In this document: positions 34,425 to 44,496 of the stretch, one piece after another
Numbering within the stretch: the stretch's first letter is position 1
Layout of the letters: the number at the start of each line of letters is the position of its first letter
Source of the DNA: Nageia nagi
Taxonomy: Eukaryota; Pinophyta
Length of the DNA: 64,000 nt
Reading direction: 5' to 3'
Assembly: GCA_050084985.1 (NCBI GenBank)
Contig: JBITNC010000001.1
Coordinates: forward strand, 5,394,001-5,458,000
The notes under the pieces: model-generated
Database searches by the model: none
The model's input: only the letters and a program-made list of their open reading frames with translations
Told to the model about the DNA's origin: nothing
Position numbers and translations under genes: made by a program

Positions 34425-37029
34425 AGCATCCAACAAAAGTATTTCCCAACCATTTAAAAGTAAATACAAGGAGTAATATATTTAATTAGAGGAAAAATTT
34501 AATAAAGAGACACTGCCTTTCATAAGATTCCTTTTTTTCCAATTGAATAAATCTAAATTTTGAAGGAATAATATATTATTTTTGGAGGACACTAAAATAA
34601 ATGCCAATAATCATTTTATCAAGTTATTACATTATTTTTTCAAAGGAAGCAATTAATATCTTTGGAGATCAAATTAAAGGAGATTATTTTTTTTGAAAAA
34701 CCATGGTCCAATATGTCCTAAATACATTACTTCCTGAATCTCAAGTGTTGAACTACATGTGACACTGAAAGGGGGGTAAATTATTGTACCTTATAACTTA
34801 AAACTGAATGAAAAATTAAACTCAAAATAATCACATAAATTGCACCACACAATAGAAGATTTATAGTGGAAACCCAATGTGGAAAAAACCACTCTTCAAA
34901 GGACTATGTGGACTCCCATCCAAATCTAATCTCAAAAGTAAGGGCAAATTTTACAATATTTTTGCAACACCAATTGCAAAAAGCACCAACCCTTGTTGAC
35001 AAGCACCAACTTAACAAATCCAAAATTCTCTGATAAAAATTATAAATCCTATCATAAGATCGTAAGTGGTCTAGCTCATAAAATCTTCTTCTTTAAAATA
35101 TTCTCACACTTTGCACACTGATAATTTTGCTTCATACATATTGATCAATCCAAATATACTATCTGAAAACTCATTTTGAACACACCCAAAATAAACTCTT
35201 TATTCAACCAAAATCCTCTTCTTGCAATCAACCAAAACCCTTCTCTACAACCTGCAAATAAAAACTCCACTCTAAAGAAATGCAAACTTACAACTCTTTA
35301 AAAAATATTCTTGCAACAACATTCTCAAACCCTCTCTCTCTCCATTCTTCACCTGCAACTTGTCTCACAAAGATATGCAACCATTCAACTTTCAACACTT
35401 CAACTTCTACCCACAAAAACACCAATTTGGACCATAAGATGATGTTTTTTAGCTATCAATGATGTATTCCTATAAGAAGACATACAAAATCGTAAATCTT
35501 TAAATTCTGCACCCTACACAAAAAAAGGGCTCAAATAGAGCTACTAATCAAAAGTTATGATCAAAATAGTGAGACACCCTTCATTATCTCATTTTTCACT
35601 CTTTGCTTGAGAGAAAACAAAAAAAACCCACTTATTTTTGTAACTCCTCCTTCTCATAAAGATATTTTCTCCTTTCTTTTTTGTTTTTTTTCTTCCATTT
35701 TTTTTATCAAACTCATTACATTTTTTATTTAAATATATCACATACATTTAATTTTCAATAATGGTCATTTTGTCAAACAATTCACACTCTTATGCAATTT
35801 GGAGAGGAGGCATTTTGTCAAACAATTTGTAGCCCTTCTTAGTCACAAAAAAATAGTCAATTTCCCATATAAATTCCAGTGGCATTTTGTCAAAAAAATC
35901 ACATGCCAAAATTGGAAAAATAAGAAAAAAGAGCTCTAATTAAAGAGCCATAATTTCTTACTGGGTGCACGGTTTAACATGAAATTTGGAACATATATTC
36001 TCCATGTAACCGAATACATTTTATCCAAATTTGAAGGTTTAACTTCTCATAGTTTGCACATATAAATTCTCATAAAGTGGCCTCTAACAAAGATTTGTAG
36101 ACATTTCATCAAACAGTTTACCAAGTCTGGAAAAAATAAGAAAAAGTGACTTAGAGCCATTTTTCGAAAGCCATAACTTTTTAATGTGAACATGGATTAT
36201 AACAAAATTTGAAACACTTATTTTTGGTATATTCATCTACAATCACCATGAATTTTATTAGCTAACTTCTCTTGGATAGCTTGTTTTACCTCCAACAATG
36301 TGGCCTCCAATGCTGATTTCGCAGGCATTTTGTCAAACACTTCACATGCTTAGTTTTGTGCACATTAGAGATTCTCATACTTTGGGATCTCAAATCAAGA
36401 TGATTCAAAACACAAAGTTGCTCATGTCACCAAGTTATATATGTGCAAAATTTGAAATTCCAAATTTGAAGATTTCAAGAGCTTGAAGCAACCATCCAAC
36501 TATTTGCTTGACTTAGCCAAAATCGTGTTTAGAAGTACAAAAAGTTACGAAGTGGCATTTTGTAACTTGTACCATTTTCACCTCGATCACCACCTTGATA
36601 TAAAATTTGGATCACATCTTATTGGTATATAATACTATATCTAATTTAGATTTTAGCCTTTGATTCATCACATTTTGCTTGTAATTTGATTTGCATGAAG
36701 CTAATTTCACATATATTTTTGATTGCTCCAAAATCCACACGAGTGCATGAAATTGAACCAACATGGAATTTGACCATTTCAATGTTGCAAACAACTTTGT
36801 TATCACCCTAATAATTGATCCAAATGGTATTTGGCTATCCATCACCTTTCATTTGTGTTTTGGCCCCCTTGATGACTTTTGGTACCTCATGACAACTTTT
36901 TATTCCTTTGTTGCTTTTGCGTTTGACAACTTTGCAAATCTTATCGATGTCATTGCTTTGACATGTGTAACCATGAAAACCATATGCACATTGATCTCAT
37001 TGTGTTGATAACAATGATAACACCATTCA
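34425..37029. other. AT-rich unassigned DNA with an interspersed motif
   Basis: No gene recognised. The segment near 34750-34930 (a run of six G followed by TAAATTA, then GTGGAAACCCAATGTGG) resembles LTR sequence of unidentified type. Between 35765 and 36570 the motif GGCATTTTGTCAAACA recurs about six times in varying forms at irregular spacing, together with AGCCATAA-TTT blocks, pointing to a decayed long-period repeat. Confidence 0.35.
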
Positions 37030-37045
37030 TTGTACTCAACATCAA

Positions 37046-37900
37046 GTTCTAAAGGGAGATAATTATGTTTCTTAGAAAATGAAGATTCAAGTAATTCTTC
37101 AATTCAAGCAATTGTAGGAAATTGTTAACAAGACTAAAACTTATCTTATGATCATTGTTGAAGAGCAAATAAAGTATGATAAATGCAATAACAAAGCACT
37201 TACGATCATCCTACTTAGCATTTTAGATGATGTTTAACCTCATGTTCGTGAATGCACTAAATCCAAAGATGCATGGAAGAAGTTGCAACAAGTCTATGAG
37301 TCCAAGAATTTGAACCAAATTTTGTATCCTCAAGGATAATTACACACTTTAAGGTTGAAATTTGGAGAGAAACTAAAATCTTTCCTTTATCAAGTTTCAA
37401 AACTCTAAGCTTCCTTACAAGCATTAGGAGATATAATGGAAGACAAGCTCTTGATACCCATTATCCTGAGAGTACTCACAGAGAAATATGGCACCTTTAT
37501 GATTTCCTTGAATATCTTAGAATAAAAATCAACCTTTTAAAATTTGATGAATATGTTGCAGCAAGAAAAATCCTTCCATGATAATTTGAATGAAGAGAAG
37601 TATGATACGATGTCCAACCAACAAGGGAAGTAGCCTTTCCAACATAAGGGAAAAGGTAACAATACCTCAAAATCCAATGACAACCAAAAGAAAAGAATTT
37701 TGATATGTGGAAAAAGGGGGAATTAAATATTTGAATGCTAGTACAATTATTTTTCTCAATGAAGTTTAAGAAATAAGAAACATAAACAAAAAGAACCACC
37801 TCCTAGGAACAAGGGGGAGTGGCGAAACAAAAGATCTCAAGGTCAAAAATAATAAGTAAATGTTGCTTATGATGAAGAAGAAGATGAGAAACATCAATAT
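37046..37900 (+). pseudogene. Copia gag remnant
   Basis: The frame starts with QVLKGDNYVS-KMKIQVILQ, where the stop replaces the Trp of the conserved L-x-G-x-NY-x-x-W-K motif. It continues with ECTKSKDAWKKLQQVYESKN, the conserved D/A-W-x-x-L block of copia gag. A zinc knuckle region is expected near 37690-37760 (GKRGHIxxxC-like) but is broken. Stops at many positions. Confidence 0.7.
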
Positions 37901-38099
37901 TTTATATTTTCTCATGAATAAAAACCCTTAGTTTCATCCACTTCATATGTTGATTTTAGAGATTCCACATATATGACTAGCTGAAAGGAATAATTTGCTT
38001 CTTGGATGAAAAATCTTATCTTGGTCAAGTTCATTTAGGTGATGACATACCCTATGATATTGAAGGAAAAGGAGATGTGCATATTCATCTTAGAAAGAA

Positions 38100-38992
38100 A
38101 ACTAATCAAATAAAGTAGCTTTTATATGTTCCTAGTCTCATAAAGAATCTCTTGTCTATCATTCAAATGTTGGACAACAACCTAAAGGTGGAGCTTGATA
38201 TTATAAAGGATGAGAAAGTTTATTTCATTTGATATAAATCTAAAAGTGGCCAAATCATTATGAAAGCTTTAGGATTTAGTCAAATGTTCCTGATTGATAT
38301 GGTTGATTCCAACAATCAGGCTCTTAATGTTCATGTTGTGAATGTTACCACACTTTGTCATTGATAATATGGATACATGAATCCTATCTACAAAAGAATA
38401 ATTTGGTACCTGGTCTTCCATATCTTGCTTTAATAATATTCATTCTAATTATATAATAGGAAAATAACATCGAGCTCCATTTGATGCTCACACACATCAT
38501 GCTAAAGGACCTCTTGATTTGATCCACTCTAATTTATACGAATCCATAAAGCCTAGTCACACTAGAATTAGATATTTCTTGTTATTTGTAGATAACTACT
38601 CCAAAAAGATATGTGTGTATCTCTTGAGGAAAAAGGATAAAACCTTGAAATATTTCAAGGAGTTTAAATCTCATTTGGAGAATATAACTAATCATTGCCT
38701 TCATGTCCTTCTTTTAGATCAAGGGGGAGAATACTTATCAAATGAGTTTTTTGCATTCTTGAAGCAACATGGAATTAAGTAATAGTTGACCACACCTTAC
38801 ATACTGCAACAACATGAAGTTTATGAAAGGTTGAATAGAACCATTATGGAAATCACCAGAAGTAAGTTTAATGATACAAATATGAGTATAGATTTTTGGT
38901 ATGAAGCTATAAGAACTGTAGCATATTTATTGAATAGAGAACCTACAAAATCTCTTAAAGGAAAGACACCTCAAGAAGCATGTACATGAGAC
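38100..38992 (+). pseudogene. Copia GAG-pre-integrase and integrase remnant
   Basis: A LLYVPSLIKNLLS-like block near 38120 marks the end of the protease region. From 38500 integrase reads DLIHSNLYESIKP, then FLLFVDNYSKK (catalytic Asp), LLLDQGGEYLS (second Asp) and, after a stop, HEVYERLNRTIMEITRS (Glu, from the family's E-R-x-N-R-T). It ends with REPTKSLKGKTPQEA and then jumps directly to reverse transcriptase sequence. Confidence 0.8.
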
Positions 38993-40105
38993 AAAGATGT
39001 CTACATGTAAAAAGTTAAAGGGTTTGTGATTGATTTAGAAAAAGGAAAAAGTGTGTAGATTAATCAACTCTTTGTATGGCTTGAAAAAGCTCCAAGATCT
39101 TGATACTTCAAAATTAATGAATACCTACTACAACATGGTTTTATTTGAAGCCCATATGATCCGAATATCTACCTTCAACAACATGGGGGGGATAGTCATT
39201 ATTGTATTATATGTTGATGATTTAGTCATCATGAATAGTACTAAGGACTTGATCCTATCATACAAAGATGATCTCAAAAAATAATTTGATATGACAAATC
39301 TTGGTTTACTTCACTATTATCTTGGATTTAAGGTTTGATAAATCCATGATCATATATTTATTTCACAGATGAAGTACACAAAGGGTTTGTTGGATAAATT
39401 TAGGATATCAAATTATGAACCAATGAGTATGTTAATTGAACCTAGTTTGTATTTATCATGCTATGATAGTTCTCCATTGGTAAATGCAACTCTCTACCAT
39501 CAGCTAATTGGAGGGTTAATTTACCTTTCACCTACCAAGCCAAATATTTACTATGCCATTAGTTATCTATCAAGATTTATGCAAGAACCAAATAAATACC
39601 ACTAGGTACATCATGGAAAAGCATATTCTAAGATACATATATGGTACTGATAATTATGGCCTTGGATATGCAAATGTATATTAAGGAGGATCCTTGGATG
39701 ATAGAAGATAAATGATAGCATATTTATTCTTCCTTGGATTTGGACCGATTTCATAGAGTAGCAAGAAATAAATCATAACATCTAGATCTTCCATAGAATT
39801 AGAATACCATATTGTAGGAGATGTTGTTTGTGAAGTAGTATGATTATGATGCCTTTTTACATATATTGGGTCATCGTAAAAATAACCAATTATTCTAGAT
39901 TACAAAAATCAAGGTGTACTAAAACTAGTTTGAAACCTTATTTTTCATGAGCACACCAAACATATTGAGATATAGGTGTACTTCATTTGGGATCATGTTT
40001 TACTATACAACATACAAATTTGTTACATTTTCATGAAGAAGTATATTGCATATATCTTCACCAAATATTTTTTTTTACTATATTAATGAATGGATTTTTT
40101 AATTG
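38993..40105 (+). pseudogene. Copia reverse transcriptase and RNase H remnant
   Basis: It starts within the reverse transcriptase at KDVYM and LINSLYGLKKL (the S-L-Y-G-L-K-Q motif). The palm motif VLYVDDLVI is intact. The connection follows with KYTKGLLDKFRISNYEPM and YHQLIGGLIYLSPTKPNIYY, then the RNase H end with HTKHIEI and IAYIFTKY near 39950-40080. Multiple stops are present; the N-terminal third of the domain is missing. Confidence 0.8.
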
Positions 40106-40373
40106 AATCTTAACCATTTACAATATCCCAAAGTTAAGCACCTAATCTTAGAACTAGACTAGATTGGGAATATCTAGAAAATATCAGTTCAAATGAGCAA
40201 ACATAGTACTAACCATAACTTACTCCATAGACCCAATTAGAAACCACTTAGACACATATAGCATACAAAACTTATAATAGACTTATACACATGGCATAAA
40301 AAAAATTGAAATATGGAGACCTTGGAACAACAACAAGAATAGTTCACTAAACAACACCCAAGATTGCACACCA

Positions 40374-41330
40374 TTAAGCCTCCCTACTAGCTTTTGCATC
40401 CATTTCATAAAGAATTTTACCTAGAGCCTTCACCATGACCAAGGTAGCTTTTATCATACCCAAGATGGTCTTCCCCTTGCGTACATTGCCCTCTACCTCT
40501 ATAGAGGCCTTTGGAATAGGATCAGGATCTTCCACTTCATTTTTCTTATTTAGAAAATCTTGGACTCCCTTTGAAAAAGCACAAGTATCCTCCATTGGAA
40601 GAGCCTCATAGACTCCTTTTTCTTTTCCCTTAGGCCCAATCGGTTCAAGTTAAGGCCTTCAGTTACCACCTCAAGCTAATCTAATGATTTATCCATGACC
40701 TCCAATACATCAAGGTCATCCTCCATATTCGAAACCTCTGCATACACTACCCCCTTCTTCTTTTTGCAAGTTTGGTACCTCTTCCCCTTGATCCTAGTTG
40801 GTTTCCAATCTTCATCTTCAAATTTAATTCGATGCTTCTTCTTCAGGACACTTTCGAGGCACCCACCATCGAATATCTTTATGGTGTCATCCAATTGAAT
40901 ACTTATGAGATTCCCATATGGATTGCTATACTTGAAGATTAGAAGATCATCAGAATCAAACCTTGGTGACTGAGATGATCTCCTTTATTTTTCTAAAAAT
41001 ATTTTATAGCTTTATCAAGTTCTACAAATAGGAAGGTTAGAATATTTATTTTATGGCCCTTTAAATGATTTAGAAACCTGAAGTGGAAGCTTCAAACCTA
41101 GATGTTAGTATTATCCAAAGTGATGAACTGCATAATTGTTAGGCCAACCTCAGGATATGGTTCAAGAAGTGAAGCATGAGAAACACCTTGCTTCTCCCAT
41201 GAAATATTAGGACCACCTTTGCAAAACTTCATAAACTCAATCTTCAAAAAATGGTTTTCCCATCAAATAATTTTTCCCAGAATTAATAGGCCTATGAGCT
41301 TTGATAATAGTTTTTGATTAACTTGAAAAG
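40374..41330 (-). pseudogene. Second unrecognised degraded protein-coding region
   Basis: The minus-strand reading contains WEKQGVSHASLLEPYPEVGL, then SFHFRFLNHLKGHKINILTF, a frameshift near 40970, then RFDSDDLLIFKYSNPYGNL, IKIFDGGCLESVLKKKHRIK and a lysine-rich stretch (KGKRYQTCKKKKG). After another shift come the last 74 codons, ending MDAKASREA. The tone is that of a real protein of at least 300 residues. I know no domain for it. It directly precedes the LTR of element B, without being clearly part of it. Confidence 0.45.
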
Positions 41331-41566
41331 AAACTCCATAAACCTTCATCAATCCCCCTTTTCAACTCTCCAAAAATTGTTAAGAAATGTCCTCATTGTG
41401 CCCTCCAAACTTCTCCAAGAATCCCAAAATACCTCTAAGCTCCAAGATTATAAGTACTATAGAAGAAACCTCCAACAACCCTATTTCCAAATAAAAATAT
41501 AGACCCTCTACATCATGCTTCCTCTTTGATGCCATAATAGAAAAAACTATAGACCAAAGATAGACA

Positions 41567-41951
41567 CTTGTATCACTAGATACTTTTAAGTGTTTAATGA
41601 ATATTATATTGTGGAACCTTAACCTTACCCTTGAGTAAAAGGGAGGTTAAGGTGGGGATTTTATCCTATAAATAGAGGGCCTCCCCTCTTGTAAATCACA
41701 CAAGTTTTAGGAGCAAAGTTATGCTTATGGTATGGTTGTAGGAATGTAGATTGTAAGAGAGTGGATCTAAGAGTAATGAGATCTTAGTTAGTGGGCATAC
41801 TCCCAAGGAGGGAGGAACCACTTTATATTGTGTCTCTTGTGTATCTTATGCGAGATTGGAAATTGTTGTTATGCTTATGTTTAGTTAGAGTTGAGTGTAT
41901 CCTACAAGTGATATTGGTGATTACAAATTAATTAGGAAAGGATTGATTCCA
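41567..41951 (+). repeat. 5' LTR of element B, 5'-trimmed
   Basis: Aligns with 56975-57357. The first 40-60 bp present in the right copy are missing or unrecognisable here. It carries TATAAATA at 41667-41674 and ends ATTGATTCCA before the primer site. Confidence 0.85.
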
Positions 41952-41956
41952 TCAAA

Positions 41957-41969
41957 TGGTATCAAAGCC
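41957..41969 (+). promoter_or_regulatory. Primer-binding site of element B
   Basis: TGGTATCAAAGCC, one base different from the tRNA-iMet complement TGGTATCAGAGCC, lies five bases after the LTR end. Confidence 0.88.
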
Positions 41970-42958
41970 TCCTTGTGGTGATCTACTCCAAAATAGACTT
42001 GGAAATTTAAGGTAACACTCCTCAAATTTGAAGGTATACCTATTCCCTATTCTTGTTTCAATTTTTGTTTTGAAACTACAAGCTAGATCTACTATATTTC
42101 TTGTATAAAAATTAAGATAGATCTAATCTTATTGCTATCATTTTTAACCCTCAACTTAAGGTTAAGCATTAGATCTATTATTGTTTTGTTAATATCTAGT
42201 TGATATCTCTAATACTTGAGATTTATAATGATTTATACAAACATGCTTTATTTTGAGAAAAATGGGCTCAAATTTTGAGGTAAAAGTTTACCTTAGTTCA
42301 TGTTATTCTTTTGTTAGATCTAACATTTGTTGATTTTTAGATTGCAATTTTATGATTTTGAGATTAACATGTTTAATCTCTTGTTATGAATAAGGTCTAA
42401 CATTTTCTATGTTAGTTAAATTTTATCTAACTTTCTTCAAGTTTTTTTTTTTTTAATATATAACAAAATTTAGTATATCTAACCTTTGTTTGCATAGTTA
42501 AATCTATTTTGTCATATTTAAAGATTAAAAACTGTGCTAAAATCCCTTTGTAGTTGCATTTAGATTCATTGCAATATGGGATTATACATGTGCTTATAAT
42601 TGCATATTTATTAATCTATGTGATCTCATGTTTTTTGCAAGAAAGTTACAACATTAACTTTCCTATTTTTGGATATACTCTTACAAAAATTTGCAATTTC
42701 TTATTGATTATCTAATCTATGTTTTAGATTTTAAACAAAGGTTACTCTTGATTTATATATTCTATTTTTTTATACAGAATTTTTTTTATAAATATATATG
42801 CATCTTTATTTTTTATTTTATTATGTTTTATTACAGAATAAACAAAATAAAAAAATTTATTTTATTTATTTTTGTATTTTTTAAATAAAAAAATTATAAA
42901 AAGGGGGATTACTTAGCCCTTGGAGGTACACGACTCCTATGTGGGATGTAACCCCTAG

Positions 42959-43275
42959 AGGGATCACTCATCCCCTGAAGGCGTGGCTCCATTATGGGCC
43001 ATTCACCCCCAAAGGGGAGTCACGGCCATTGTGGGTCATCCACCCCTAAAGGGGAGGCATGGATTTAGTGTGGACCGACCACCCCAAGGAGAGTCATAGC
43101 TCCATTGTAGGTCATTCACCCCCAAAGGGAAGGCATGGACACTATGGGTCATTTGCCCCTAAAGGGGAGGCATGGCTCCACTATGGGTCGACTGCCCCAA
43201 GGGGAGGTGCAGCTCCACTATGGGTCGATCACCCCAAGGAGAGGTTTAGCTCCTTTATGGATCGGTTGTAGCCAA
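42959..43275. repeat. GC-rich tandem array, 37/39-bp units, nine copies
   Basis: Units begin at GGGTC(A/G)-like cores at 42959, 42996, 43033, 43072, 43109, 43146, 43185, 43222 and 43259, so spacing alternates among 37 and 39 bp. Each unit contains CCCC(C/T)AAAGGGGAGGC, a near-palindrome able to form a hairpin, and GGCTCCACTATG. It stands out strongly from the AT-rich leader of element B. The 70-residue plus-strand frame through it has no known domain and is probably not coding. Confidence 0.88.
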
Positions 43276-43504
43276 TCTCTGTAACCTTTGCCTAAATTTT
43301 TCCAAAGCATGCCATAGGGTGACTCCCTTTGGCATCCATGGCCTCTCCTCTCTTTCTCTCCTTGCAAACCCTTTTTGCTCCTTGTTACTCTTTGCTTTGT
43401 TCCTACAACCAAAACAAAATCGTATGTTAATTTGTTTTTGGGTGGAATGGAGATATTATTAAATTTGAGATCTTATTTAAGTATTTTTCTTAATCTTTTA
43501 TAAA

Positions 43505-43955
43505 AAGGAATCCTATGCAATTTTAAAATAAAATAGGAGAATCCTAAGTTAATGGGTATTATTTTAAGAAGAATCCTATGTATCTTTTTACAAGAGCACA
43601 CTTTTTTTTTAAAAAAAAAGGGGGAGCATCCAAAGTTAATAGTTTTTAATAAAAAATGAGTATCCTATGTTATTTTTTAACAAAAGGGGGTCAAGCTATT
43701 TTTTAAGAAAAAGTAGAATCCTAAGTTACTTTTTCAAATGTGTATTATTTGAAGAGGGAATCCTAAGGGTATATCCTAAGTTATTATTAGATTCTAAGGG
43801 GAATCCTATGTTATTAAATGTGAAGGAGCTTTTTTTTACCTACAACTTTGTTAATGGGTATTTTTTTGCTCACCTACCCCTTTTTAATTTTTAGTAAGTT
43901 AATCTCCCTATTTATTTAAAAATATTTTTGTGAGGGGCTTAGGAATCCTAAGTCT
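43505..43955. repeat. Interspersed GAATCCTA(A/T)GTTA motif cluster
   Basis: About nine copies of (G)GAATCCTAAG or GAATCCTATG, usually followed by TTA, are spread irregularly over 450 bp in the leader of element B, just before the insertion point of element A. Confidence 0.75.
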
Positions 43956-43986
43956 TCTAAAAAATATTATTTTGGGAGACAATATT

Positions 43987-44481
43987 TGTTGGAATGTATA
44001 ATGAATTATTGTAAAGGTTGTATTAAATATTCTATGTAAATTCACTAATACTTAAGGGTATCATTTGCTACCTTAAGTATTTAAGTGAATATGATAATGT
44101 AACTTGTCCTACACTCCATGTCATGAGCATGCCCCTTGGGTAAACGCATGTGCATGTCATGCTTTTGTACATTGGATAAATGGGTGATCCAAAGAGGGAT
44201 TTTGGCCTATAAATAAAAGGCTCCCTCTTTGTGATCACACACCAAATTGTGGAGTAAAGTTATGCTATAGGATAGAAGTGTAGGAGTTGAAATTAGGAGG
44301 ATTGTAAGAGAGTTGTATTTGTGATTGAAGTAAAGATCTAGTTAGTGGATGTACTCCTAGTTGGAGGAACCACTTTACATCTTATGTTGTGAGATTGCTT
44401 TGTGAGTTTGTTAGATGTAATTATGAGTTTTCATGTAATCTTGGTTAATTAGAAATTATCTTGTTAGTGTTATTTCCTTCA
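43987..44481 (+). repeat. 5' LTR of element A
   Basis: 495 bp, TGTTGGAATG to CCTTCA. The promoter box TATAAATA is at 44208-44215, followed by AAAGGCTCCC. Same length as the right LTR. Confidence 0.95.
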
Positions 44482-44484
44482 AAA

Positions 44485-44496
44485 TGGTGTTAGAGC
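44485..44496 (+). promoter_or_regulatory. Primer-binding site of element A
   Basis: TGGTGTTAGAGC, two changes from the tRNA-iMet complement TGGTATCAGAGC, three bases after the LTR. Confidence 0.8.

Larger units (their letters stand above)
37030..40105 (+). mobile_element. Ty1/copia element, internally deleted, no LTRs found
   Basis: Plus-strand gag, integrase, reverse transcriptase and RNase H remnants occur in copia order. Total coding span is about 3.1 kb against roughly 4-4.5 kb for complete copia polyproteins. The missing part is the C-terminal end of integrase and the N-terminal part of reverse transcriptase. No LTR pair could be identified around it. Confidence 0.8.

Noticed and set aside
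43059-43271. 70-residue frame through the GC-rich tandem array
   Set aside because: Unit length of 37/39 bp is not a multiple of three, so the repeat is not maintained as a peptide repeat.
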